DNA from: JAYEPK01 sp048569615
Lineage (GTDB): Archaea; Thermoplasmatota; Penumbrarchaeia; Penumbrarchaeales; Penumbrarchaeaceae
NCBI GenBank assembly: GCA_048569615.1
Contig: JBLIRK010000011.1
Location: 5,752-69,751, forward strand
DNA: 64,000 nt
Direction: 5' to 3'
The notes beneath the pieces are model-generated. The model saw only the letters and a program-made list of their open reading frames with translations, was not told where the DNA came from and searched no databases. Of this stretch, positions 1-7,955 are shown one piece after another; position 1 is the stretch's first letter, and the number at the start of each line of letters is the position of its first letter. The position numbers were made by a program, and so were the translations under genes.

Positions 1-630
1 ATGGCCGCCCTCGAATTCTATGGTGTCCAATCCCTTTTCCCTTATGACAACGGGATCGACCACTCTATCCTTCGGACAGTAGAGGACCACATCATCATCT
101 CTCAGCTTTGGAAGGTTGAGATGGGCATAATGCATCTCCCTCACCCACCTGCAGGAGATCAAGAAGGGCATGTAAAGCTCCGCAAGGGCGGGACATTGGT
201 CCCCCACGGCCCAATGGCCAAAATATCGGGGTAACAGCGGAAGGTGGAACCGCCCAATAACCGGCATGACAGGCGAAAGCAGCCTCGTCAATCTCCTGGG
301 ATGGAAACCCCAGAAGGGGCTTATGAATATTCTGCCGGGGGCCGTATCCAAATAGGAAGCTGCAAGACCCCCCATGCTCAGACCCACCAAAACCGGGTCC
401 TCCAATTCGCTTAGAACCTTCCTGCAGGGTTCAATTACGTCCTTTTCGAAATCACTGACCTTCAGAGGGATCCTCACGAAGGTGGTTTCCCATGGGCATC
501 GTCCCATCCTCTCGAGCGCCCATCTCGTCTCGGGGAGATCGAAATCGATGCACCATCCGAGGATGAAGAGCACTTTCCGCTCTCCCTTTCCGACCTTCAA
601 TGTACCGAATTCAATCCCTTTCCTGAACAC
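1..630 (-). CDS. Alpha/beta hydrolase (3' end cut by window edge)
   Basis: Reading the minus strand from a GTG at 630 gives 210 codons without a stop, running off the window. An in-frame TTG at 639 is an alternative start; a TAA lies just above it. The protein shows the serine-hydrolase nucleophile elbow GLSMGG (Ser85), a late acidic segment CPKDRVVD (Asp188 or Asp192) and GGH at residues 208-210, which would supply the catalytic His. The order Ser-Asp-His and the spacing fit a small alpha/beta hydrolase in the BioH/esterase range of about 220-260 residues, so only a short C-terminus is missing. The region between Ser and Asp (about residues 100-170) would be the lid. The substrate cannot be told from sequence. 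It is divergent from the surface protein at 756. Confidence 0.7.
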   Translation of the reverse strand, partial: MFRKGIEFGTLKVGKGERKVLFILGWCIDFDLPETRWALERMGRCPWETTFVRIPLKVSDFEKDVIEPCRKVLSELEDPVLVGLSMGGLAASYLDTAPGRIFISPFWGFHPRRLTRLLSPVMPVIGRFHLPLLPRYFGHWAVGDQCPALAELYMPFLISCRWVREMHYAHLNLPKLRDDDVVLYCPKDRVVDPVVIREKGLDTIEFEGGH

Positions 631-716
631 GGAATGCAATTATCCGGGGAGATTGTAAACATTTCGGAGGGGACGGCAGGTCATGATTTGTTAAAATCCG
701 GGCAGGAACATCATCG

Positions 717-724
717 TTTAAGTA
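717..724 (+). promoter_or_regulatory. Box A (TATA) promoter of the FG-GAP/PKD protein gene
   Basis: TTTAAGTA is centred about 36 nt before the ATG at 756. Archaeal transcription normally starts about 25 nt after box A, giving a leader of roughly 10 nt. Confidence 0.5.
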
Positions 725-755
725 GCTCCAGACGAATGACCGTTCCGGTCTTCAC

Positions 756-3700
756 ATGCTGCCCAAAACTTTCTTGACCTTGATGGTCGCGGTTCTGATG
801 GGCTTCTCATCTATTATATCACTAGAGGCAGGTTCATCACAAGGGATCGGCGTCCCTGATGGAGCAATACCGACAAGGGCCCCGGGATTCACCAACGTCT
901 CGATCTCTGCTGGACTGGCCGGTTACAGGGGAGACAATCTCGCCTGGGGGGATTACAACAACGACGGAGATCTCGACCTTCTTGTTAGAGGGCCTTCATC
1001 CAACTACCTCTTTAAGAACAACGGCCCCCCGAACTGGGATTTCACAGATGTTTCAAACGACACCGGAGTGAACGTTTCCAGGGGATATTCCCAGTGGGCG
1101 GACTACAACGGTGACGGATATCTCGATTTCTACACCGCGGGGGACGACGACCACCTGTTCAGGAACAACGGCCCCCCGAACTGGGACTTCACCGATATGA
1201 CCCAGCAGGCGGGGAATCCGTCGGACGGGCTCCCGTCGGAGGGCATAGGCTGGGGGGACTACAACAGAGACGGTTTCCCGGACATCTTCACCGTGGGGTG
1301 GAGGAAACCCGGCGACCTGCAGTGGCCTTACCCTGGGGAGATGGACCGGCTCTACAGGAACAACGGAGACGGAACATTCACGGATGTCTCTCTTGCTGTA
1401 GGACTGAATCCCAGGGAGACATCCTATGCGGGAATGGGGATGGCGTGGTGCGATCCAAACGAGGACGGATGGCCAGACATATACGTCTGCAACTACCATC
1501 TGACCCCAAACCAGCTCTGGATCAACCAGAGGGACGGCACATTCATCGACATGGCCCCAGAATACAATCTCACGGGGAAGGCCACGGTCTATCAGGGCAC
1601 CACCTATTACGGGCACTGCAACGGGGCGGGATGGGCAGACTTCGACAACGACCGGGACATGGACATCTGGGTGTCCCATCTGGCCCATAAGGACGATGAG
1701 CGGTCCGGGATGAACAGGGGCTACTACTGCGCGGATTCGCAGCTGTTCGAGAACTCCGGACCCCCCTATCTGGAATTCAACGACATAAGGATCAGGGCGG
1801 GGATCCCAATAACGCCTTCAGGGACCGTAGTGCAGGACCCGGACTCGGGGGACCTGATGTGGAAGGACGAGGACTACTTCGGAGTGGCGTGGGGGGACTG
1901 TGACAACGACGGGGACCTGGACCTGTGGGTCCCCCAGGTCAAGACCTATTCCTTCTGGGACCATTCCTTCCTCTGGGAGAACGACGGCGACAGGACCTTT
2001 ACGGATTCCACGGACTCGTCCGGCCTGAAGGTATGGTCCAACACGGGAGGCACCTGGGTGGATTACGACAACGATGGCGACCTCGACTTCTGCACCGAGG
2101 GGACCTATCCGTTCAGGGGACCAAGGGAGCTGCATCTCTTCAGGAATCCGGGGAATTCAAACCACTGGTTGGAGCTCGAACTGAGGGGTGCCGGCGGAAA
2201 CCGGCAGTCCAGCACCGATGCCATAGGGGCGAAGGCGGTGCTTCAAAGCGGAAGTACGACGCTCACAAGGTACGTCGGAGGGGACTGCGGGGGCCACGGC
2301 TTCCAGCAGCCGCTGAGGCTCCACTTCGGACTCGGGAGCAGGACCTCCATAGACAGTATCTTCATATACTGGCCCTCCGGGAGGATCCAGAAATACGATG
2401 ATCCCCCCATCGACGGCCTCCTAACAATCAACGAGCCGGAGACAAGCTACCTCGACCTCTCCTCGAACGGATTTGAGTTCGAGGTCATTGAGGACGAGAC
2501 AGCATCCATTTCAACGTCCCATACCGGCCCGGGGATAAGTTCGAGGTACTGGGACCTTGACAACGACAGGGATTTCGAGACCATGGTTCCCAGCCCCGAC
2601 CAGGACATAACCTACTACGGACAGGGAAAGCACTGGTTGAGATACAGGGTCAAGGACGTCAACGGCTACTTCTGGGACCTGGAACCGATAAGCATCAACG
2701 TCACCAATATACCACCCGGGATATCGCTCCCGGAAACCCTGGACCTGGTCGAGGAGGAGGCATACACTCTGGACCTGGAGCCGTTTGACACCCCCTCCGA
2801 CCTTGCAAACCTGACCATCGAATGGAGGATCGATCCCGGCGGAAGCTGGATCCGGGGGGAAGGTGTCAGGGAGATCTCATTCGAGGACATGGGGCAGTAT
2901 ACCGTATCAGCAAGGGCGACGGACGATGACGGGGAGCAGGCGGAAAGATCCGTATCGATCGAGGTCGAGAACCGCATGCCAGAGGTCCAGCTCGAAACGG
3001 AGCAGACCGAGATCAGGGAGGACGAGGTCTGCGAACTTAGAGCGACAGCATCGGATTCATCGCTGGACATGGAGAACATGAAGTACCGCTTCTATTCAGG
3101 GGACGGGAGATCGACCGGATGGATAGACGAGAACTCCACCTATTTCCTGTACCAGAAGAACGGGACCTTCAGGGCGGCTGTGGAGGTCAAGGACAGGCAC
3201 GGTGAGATAGCAAGCGATATGCTCTACGTCACAGTTCAGAACATGCTTCCCGTGGTCATGTTCAGAGATATCGATAACGAGACCGAAGAGGACACCGAGG
3301 TCGTCTTCCAGGTTGTGGGCTATGATTCCAATTCCGACAACGACGGACTAAAATACCGAATGGACTTCGATGACGGGCTGGGATGGACCCAATGGAAGGA
3401 CCTCATCATGAGCGAACACCAGATCCCTGGTTTCTCCCTGTGGGAGACCTACATGGAGGTCCGGCATACATTCACTTCCTCAGGCATGCATATGGTCAAG
3501 CTCCAGGTGAAGGACGACGACGAGGCGGTCACCGAAAAGACATTCGGGATGCTCGTCATGAACGTTCTTCCCACCGCCGAGATCCGGCTCCCCGACCAAC
3601 CCCTCCTCTACGAGGATGTGAGCTTCGTGCTGACCGCTGAAATATCGGATACGATCTCGGATGAAGATGCTCTGGAGCACAAATGGGTTTTCAGCGACGG

Positions 3701-4709
3701 GACCGAGACCGAATGGTCCGAAGAGGAACCTTACGTGGAGCACGTGTTCCGGGATATCGGATACGGCGGCAAATGGGTGAGCCTGCTTGTCAGGGACGAC
3801 GACGATGAGATCAATGTGACGCAAAGCCTCGGTGTGAAGAGCCTGCCACCCAGAGCTGACCTGTCGGTAGGTCAGAGAACGGTCCTCGAGGATGAGACGG
3901 TCATGTTCGATGCAGGCGATTCAACGGATACCGTCAGCGATGTTGACACACTGGAGTTCACCTGGAAGATCGACGGGATCGAGGTCCCGGGGAACGCTGT
4001 CATGAGGCATACATTCCATTATTCGGGAATGTACAGGATCGATCTGAGGGTGGAGGACAACGACGGCGGAGGGGATGAGGAATCGGTCATGATAACCGTC
4101 ACCAACCAGGCGCCGACACTGGAGGTCACCATACACGATGAGGTCATCGCCGGGGAGCTCTTCGATATCGATGCCACGGAAACCTTCGATACCCCATCGG
4201 ACCTGAGGAACCTCACGTTCACTTACGAATTCGATGATGATTCCGATCCCTTGGAAACCGGCCTGAACCTCGTCAACCATACCTACGGCAAACCGGGAAC
4301 GTACACAATCGTCGTAAGGGTGAGCGACGGGGACGAGAGCGCGACCTTCGAGCACGAGGTCAGCGTCCTGGCAAAGGAGCAGCCGGGTAAGGAGAAATCA
4401 AACGGTGCCGTATGGGTCATTCTTGCCATGGTCCTTGTCCTCATTCTCCTCGGTTTCGGAGCCGCCACAGCCTACGTTCTGATCTCCAGAAAGCAGCAGG
4501 CCGACCAGGCACGGCTGGGACCTCCCGTCCCGCCCCCCTACCTTCAGCAGCAACAGTTCAGGGGGCAGTTTCCCCAGGCAAGACCCAGGCCTCTGCCTCA
4601 GGCAGGACCGGTGCAGCTGATCCCTCGCCCCACCGGACCTTCAAGCCTGCCTCCTGCTCCTTCGGGTCATCACCACGGCGCCGATCACGCCCAGGACAAC
4701 AAGCAGTAG
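756..4709 (+). CDS. Giant secreted FG-GAP/VCBS, ASPIC-UnbV and PKD-repeat surface protein
   Basis: This 1317-residue protein has an N-terminal signal peptide (about 1-25). At least seven FG-GAP/VCBS-type units follow between about residues 60 and 430, recognisable as W-x-D-Y-N-x-D-G-D-x-D such as WGDYNNDGDLDLLV; these calcium-binding blades usually build a beta-propeller. An ASPIC/UnbV domain lies at about 468-555 and six or more PKD/cadherin-like beta-sandwich repeats at about 560-1200. One transmembrane helix (about 1216-1240) is followed by a Pro/Gln-rich cytoplasmic tail. The topology is a type I anchored extracellular protein. Adhesion or polymer binding is the usual role of such architectures; no catalytic domain is visible. 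The last 69 bp overlap the convergent gene that ends at 4641. Confidence 0.85.
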   Translation: MLPKTFLTLMVAVLMGFSSIISLEAGSSQGIGVPDGAIPTRAPGFTNVSISAGLAGYRGDNLAWGDYNNDGDLDLLVRGPSSNYLFKNNGPPNWDFTDVSNDTGVNVSRGYSQWADYNGDGYLDFYTAGDDDHLFRNNGPPNWDFTDMTQQAGNPSDGLPSEGIGWGDYNRDGFPDIFTVGWRKPGDLQWPYPGEMDRLYRNNGDGTFTDVSLAVGLNPRETSYAGMGMAWCDPNEDGWPDIYVCNYHLTPNQLWINQRDGTFIDMAPEYNLTGKATVYQGTTYYGHCNGAGWADFDNDRDMDIWVSHLAHKDDERSGMNRGYYCADSQLFENSGPPYLEFNDIRIRAGIPITPSGTVVQDPDSGDLMWKDEDYFGVAWGDCDNDGDLDLWVPQVKTYSFWDHSFLWENDGDRTFTDSTDSSGLKVWSNTGGTWVDYDNDGDLDFCTEGTYPFRGPRELHLFRNPGNSNHWLELELRGAGGNRQSSTDAIGAKAVLQSGSTTLTRYVGGDCGGHGFQQPLRLHFGLGSRTSIDSIFIYWPSGRIQKYDDPPIDGLLTINEPETSYLDLSSNGFEFEVIEDETASISTSHTGPGISSRYWDLDNDRDFETMVPSPDQDITYYGQGKHWLRYRVKDVNGYFWDLEPISINVTNIPPGISLPETLDLVEEEAYTLDLEPFDTPSDLANLTIEWRIDPGGSWIRGEGVREISFEDMGQYTVSARATDDDGEQAERSVSIEVENRMPEVQLETEQTEIREDEVCELRATASDSSLDMENMKYRFYSGDGRSTGWIDENSTYFLYQKNGTFRAAVEVKDRHGEIASDMLYVTVQNMLPVVMFRDIDNETEEDTEVVFQVVGYDSNSDNDGLKYRMDFDDGLGWTQWKDLIMSEHQIPGFSLWETYMEVRHTFTSSGMHMVKLQVKDDDEAVTEKTFGMLVMNVLPTAEIRLPDQPLLYEDVSFVLTAEISDTISDEDALEHKWVFSDGTETEWSEEEPYVEHVFRDIGYGGKWVSLLVRDDDDEINVTQSLGVKSLPPRADLSVGQRTVLEDETVMFDAGDSTDTVSDVDTLEFTWKIDGIEVPGNAVMRHTFHYSGMYRIDLRVEDNDGGGDEESVMITVTNQAPTLEVTIHDEVIAGELFDIDATETFDTPSDLRNLTFTYEFDDDSDPLETGLNLVNHTYGKPGTYTIVVRVSDGDESATFEHEVSVLAKEQPGKEKSNGAVWVILAMVLVLILLGFGAATAYVLISRKQQADQARLGPPVPPPYLQQQQFRGQFPQARPRPLPQAGPVQLIPRPTGPSSLPPAPSGHHHGADHAQDNKQ

Positions 4710-6413
4710 CAGACCGACCACCACAAGGACAGTGACCACACCGATCGATCCTCCGAAGCTCGTGACCTCGTCGTCATCATCGGCTGTCAGCTTCCCGGCC
4801 TTGACAAGGTCGAAGGATACTATGGTCCCGTCATCGGTCTCGGCCATCTCCATGATCTCCTCGGGCCCAAGCTCCACCATCCTTCCCGAGCTGTCAAGAT
4901 AGTTAGACATGTTCGAGGGCTCAATGCTTCCGGTGTCGACATTCCAACCATCAGGGAATATCATCCTGAAGGTCATGGGGAGGTAGACCTCCTCATCATA
5001 TTCGTAATACTCGTCATCCTCCTCGTAGCTCTCCCAATCCTCCTCGTCGTAGTATTCGTCTATGAGTGCAACCGCATGGGTATTGCTCCTGCCCAGGGAG
5101 AATTCAATGGTGATCACTTCCGTGACGATGATGTCCTCATCGCTGTCCACCGGACCTACGATACCTTCATGATCGTATCCCACTGACTCCACACCCACCT
5201 GCCCGTCTATGGTCATGGAAAGGCTATCGGTAAACCCGAAGACGAAGGATTCGTCGGGATTAGCCATCACATCAGCAAATTCCTGCTCAGTAACCTCATC
5301 ATCGCTGTCCAGGTCGAGCATCATCCTCATAGCTTCGGCGTAGCTCCCCGCCTTGACGGTCGTGACGCTCCTGATCTCAACCATGTCTATCTCCAGGAAT
5401 TCCACCTCGAGCAGTATCTCCATGTCCTCAAAACCTATCTCGTCATCAATATAATCCCACGGATCGTTTGAAGCATAATCAGTGTATGTTATCTGGCTCT
5501 CAAAATCGGATTCATATGCGTCAGCGTAGATGTAATCATATTCCTCGATCCTGCTACCGTCGAACAGGAATGTTATGGTCGAACCGGAGGCCGATACCGA
5601 TTCGTAATCAATGTGGCCGCCGCTGTACATTATCGAACCTTCTCCGTTGCAGTAGGATCCATATTCCTCATATCCGAGGGAAACGGAGTACTGCACCGTT
5701 TCGTCGTCGGCGATGTCCCCGAGCACCTCAAGGGTCACGATATGGTCACCGCCTTCCACTGAAAGGGATACCTCAACGATATCTATTTGGGGCATGTCGT
5801 CCACCTCGTACTCCTCCTGGGTCATCATGACCACATCCCCGCTCTCATCCTGCAGCTCCCTGTCGAAATCCCCGGATGAACCTTGTCTGGTACCGGTATA
5901 TTCCCAGGGAGGATACTCTTCGAAGAGCTCATCCGTGCAGGTGAAAAATTCCGATTCCGGGTCCGCCATCCCGAAGTCCATGTAAACCGTGTTGGCATAG
6001 AGGTTGAAGGTTTCTGGGTCCAGTTCTGCTTTGGGTATCGTCGCGGTTATCGTATTATCCTCAACATCCGTCTGAATGCCCGGGGCTGGACCTCCGGAAG
6101 ATACATCGAACTCTCCATCGTAATACATGATGGACACCTCACCCGCGCTGAAGGTGTACATGTAGCCTTCCTCATCGGAAACATCTCCCTTCAATGTCAA
6201 TGTGACCAGGACGTTTGCTATCTTCTCTTCGCTTGTCAACGACAGTATGTCTATTTCATCGAAACCTGATACTTCTTCCTCGACCATCTCCATGGCCGTG
6301 ACATCTTCTATGTCATCCTCGATCACCAGGTCATCCTCGGCGCGGACCGAGACAGTAAATAGTGCAAGAACGGCCAATAGGACCGACAGCAATGTTATCA
6401 TCGATCTCCTCAT
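4641..6413 (-). CDS. Acidic secreted protein with an EF-hand and C-terminal anchor
   Basis: The 590-residue protein starts with a signal peptide (about 1-25, ending VRAED) and ends with a transmembrane helix (about 557-582) and basic tail TRRSRRQA. The ectodomain is very acidic and rich in Tyr. A canonical EF-hand loop, DLDSDDEVTEQEF, lies near residue 365: Asp at 1, 3 and 5 and Glu at 12. The rest looks like repeated beta-rich modules (each begins with a V-L-V-T-L or I-V-T-L-E strand) and I do not recognise a family. The ATG is supported by a strong GGAGG-type ribosome site (GGAGGAGGGAGAAAC) and a box A at 6453-6460. The 3' end overlaps the convergent surface-protein gene. Role unknown; calcium-stabilised surface protein is an inference. 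Confidence 0.8.
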   Translation of the reverse strand: MRRSMITLLSVLLAVLALFTVSVRAEDDLVIEDDIEDVTAMEMVEEEVSGFDEIDILSLTSEEKIANVLVTLTLKGDVSDEEGYMYTFSAGEVSIMYYDGEFDVSSGGPAPGIQTDVEDNTITATIPKAELDPETFNLYANTVYMDFGMADPESEFFTCTDELFEEYPPWEYTGTRQGSSGDFDRELQDESGDVVMMTQEEYEVDDMPQIDIVEVSLSVEGGDHIVTLEVLGDIADDETVQYSVSLGYEEYGSYCNGEGSIMYSGGHIDYESVSASGSTITFLFDGSRIEEYDYIYADAYESDFESQITYTDYASNDPWDYIDDEIGFEDMEILLEVEFLEIDMVEIRSVTTVKAGSYAEAMRMMLDLDSDDEVTEQEFADVMANPDESFVFGFTDSLSMTIDGQVGVESVGYDHEGIVGPVDSDEDIIVTEVITIEFSLGRSNTHAVALIDEYYDEEDWESYEEDDEYYEYDEEVYLPMTFRMIFPDGWNVDTGSIEPSNMSNYLDSSGRMVELGPEEIMEMAETDDGTIVSFDLVKAGKLTADDDDEVTSFGGSIGVVTVLVVVGLLLLVVLGVIGAVVMTRRSRRQA

Positions 6414-6567
6414 GTTTCTCCCTCCTCCGGGAGTGAAAAGACATCCCCCGGGTATTTATATCAACTTTCTGGGACCCTTTTTATACCGCTCCTTTCCCCT
6501 GTCAAAAAAATGTTCCAAACTGGACTTATATGCTCAGGTCCATATACACATTGCAGGAGTGACCGTC

Positions 6568-6654
6568 ATGGAACGAGAGGAGAGCGGCACCTGGAAATAC
6601 TGGCTGATGATGGCCATCAGCGTGATAATTGTCATCGCACTGGTCCTCCTCTGA
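6568..6654 (+). CDS. 28-residue single-pass membrane peptide
   Basis: A short frame encodes a charged N-terminus (MEREESGTWKYW) followed by a hydrophobic helix of about 16 residues ending at the stop. The start is supported by AGGAG eight bases upstream and by a box A (CTTATATG, 6525-6532) about 40 nt before the ATG. Tandem stops bound it and a GC-rich hairpin follows at 6696-6725, so it looks like an independent transcription unit. I do not recognise a family. Small single-helix proteins of this kind often act as partners of larger membrane complexes, but nothing here identifies the partner. It could still be a chance frame, although the combination of promoter, ribosome site and hydrophobic helix argues otherwise. 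Confidence 0.5.
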   Translation: MEREESGTWKYWLMMAISVIIVIALVLL

Positions 6655-6695
6655 TGAAGCTAGGCCATTTTTCCCCCGCGAAAAACCCCACTGGA

Positions 6696-6725
6696 GGGAC
6701 GGCCGTCCATTACGGCGGTCGTCCC
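6696..6725. terminator. GC-rich imperfect hairpin after the small membrane peptide
   Basis: The two 12-base arms (6696-6707 and 6714-6725) pair at 10 of 12 positions around a 6-base loop. It lies between the 28-residue frame and the box A of nop5. It could be a 3' stabiliser; no long T-run follows, so terminator function is uncertain. Confidence 0.35.
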
Positions 6726-6756
6726 TCGATACATTCTCGCATCCCCGTTATGGTCA

Positions 6757-6764
6757 TTTTATAT
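6757..6764 (+). promoter_or_regulatory. Box A promoter of nop5-hel308
   Basis: TTTTATAT is centred about 36 nt before the ATG at 6797, predicting a leader of about 10 nt. No comparable element precedes hel308, which starts 4 bases after nop5. Confidence 0.5.
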
Positions 6765-6796
6765 CCCTTGTAGGCAATCCGGGGTCGGTGGTCCCC

Positions 6797-7951
6797 ATGG
6801 TGCTCATGCATACCGTCTGGTTCGGTACCTTCATCCTCCATGAAAGGAGCGGGAGGTGGGAGATAGTCAAGCTATCGAAGTCACCAAGCGATCCCGGCAC
6901 GATCGCCGAAGACCTGATGTCGATCCGCCAGGGGAAGCTGCTCCATAGAGAGAAAGAACTAAGAAAGGAATTCGACATTGATCTGGTAACCGAGGAGAGG
7001 CTATTGACACTGGGTGGTGCATCCCTGTCGGAGCTCCCCGAATTGAAGCTTCCCGGACCCGGAGAATATGGTTTCGAAATGACGGCTCTGGTCGAGGCGA
7101 ACGCCCTGCTTGCCGGTATGGCGCAGGCGGAAAATCTGGGGGATGCCAACATACTATCGGCCGTGGGAGCGCTGACAGAGGTGGATGCCTCGCTGAACAC
7201 AACGGTGGAGAGGCTCAGGGAGTGGTATTCCAAGTACTGGCCCGAGCTGTCCCCTCTGATCGAGGAGAGGGACATGCTGAGGAGCCTTGCCGTGGTGTGG
7301 GAGCCCTCAGCCCTGTCATCCTACATCAAGGAGGAATACCCCGAACTCTTCAAGAAAATGTCTGAACTGGATGAGCCTAGGGATATAGGGGGTGCCGACC
7401 TCTCCGGCGTCTCGCCCCTTGCCTCCCTCGCGCTTCAGAACTGGACCGCCAGGGAGGGCCTGGAAACCTACATAGAGCAGGAGATGGCAAGGACGGCGCC
7501 CAGCCTCTCGACCGTTGCGGGACCCCTGGTAGGGGCGAGATTGATCCATTCGGCCGGCGGTATCGAAAGGCTGGTCAAGCTCCCGTCCTCGACAGTACAG
7601 GTCCTGGGGGCGGAGAAGATGTTCTTCAAGTTCCTGAAGGAGGGGGGAAAGCCCCCGAAGCACGGAATACTTTTTCAGCATCCCTGGGTTCATTCACTCC
7701 CCTCCCAGAAGAGGGGGAAGATGGCAAGGTCCCTTGCCTCGGCTTCATCCCTCGCCGCGAGGATGGACCTCTACGGCGGGGGGGATCCCTCCGGAATGAA
7801 GATCAAGCTCGAGAAGAGGTACCAGGAGATAAGGGATATGGAAACCGCTCCCAGGGCAGGAGGGGGAAGGCAGCCTCCGTTCAGGGAAGGGTGGTGGGCC
7901 GACAAGGGCGGGGACAGGCGGGGAAGGCGCCGAGGAAGGAGGAAGAGGTAG
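6797..7951 (+). CDS. nop5: C/D box snoRNP scaffold protein Nop5 (Nop56/58)
   Basis: Nop5 is the scaffold of archaeal box C/D ribonucleoproteins: it binds L7Ae-kink-turn RNA and positions fibrillarin for 2'-O-methylation of rRNA and tRNA. The Nop-domain signature is clear in the C-terminal third: GAEKMFFKFLKEGGKPPKHG, then ILFQHPWVHSLP and RGKMARSLAS. The N-terminal domain and coiled-coil (about 110-250) precede it, and the tail is Arg/Lys/Gly-rich as in other Nop5 proteins. At 384 residues the length is normal. ATG 6797 fits the box A spacing; ATG 6806 is an alternative. Fibrillarin, the usual downstream neighbour in archaea, is absent; hel308 follows 4 bases later and is probably co-transcribed. 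Confidence 0.93.
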   Translation: MVLMHTVWFGTFILHERSGRWEIVKLSKSPSDPGTIAEDLMSIRQGKLLHREKELRKEFDIDLVTEERLLTLGGASLSELPELKLPGPGEYGFEMTALVEANALLAGMAQAENLGDANILSAVGALTEVDASLNTTVERLREWYSKYWPELSPLIEERDMLRSLAVVWEPSALSSYIKEEYPELFKKMSELDEPRDIGGADLSGVSPLASLALQNWTAREGLETYIEQEMARTAPSLSTVAGPLVGARLIHSAGGIERLVKLPSSTVQVLGAEKMFFKFLKEGGKPPKHGILFQHPWVHSLPSQKRGKMARSLASASSLAARMDLYGGGDPSGMKIKLEKRYQEIRDMETAPRAGGGRQPPFREGWWADKGGDRRGRRRGRRKR

Positions 7952-7955
7952 AAGG

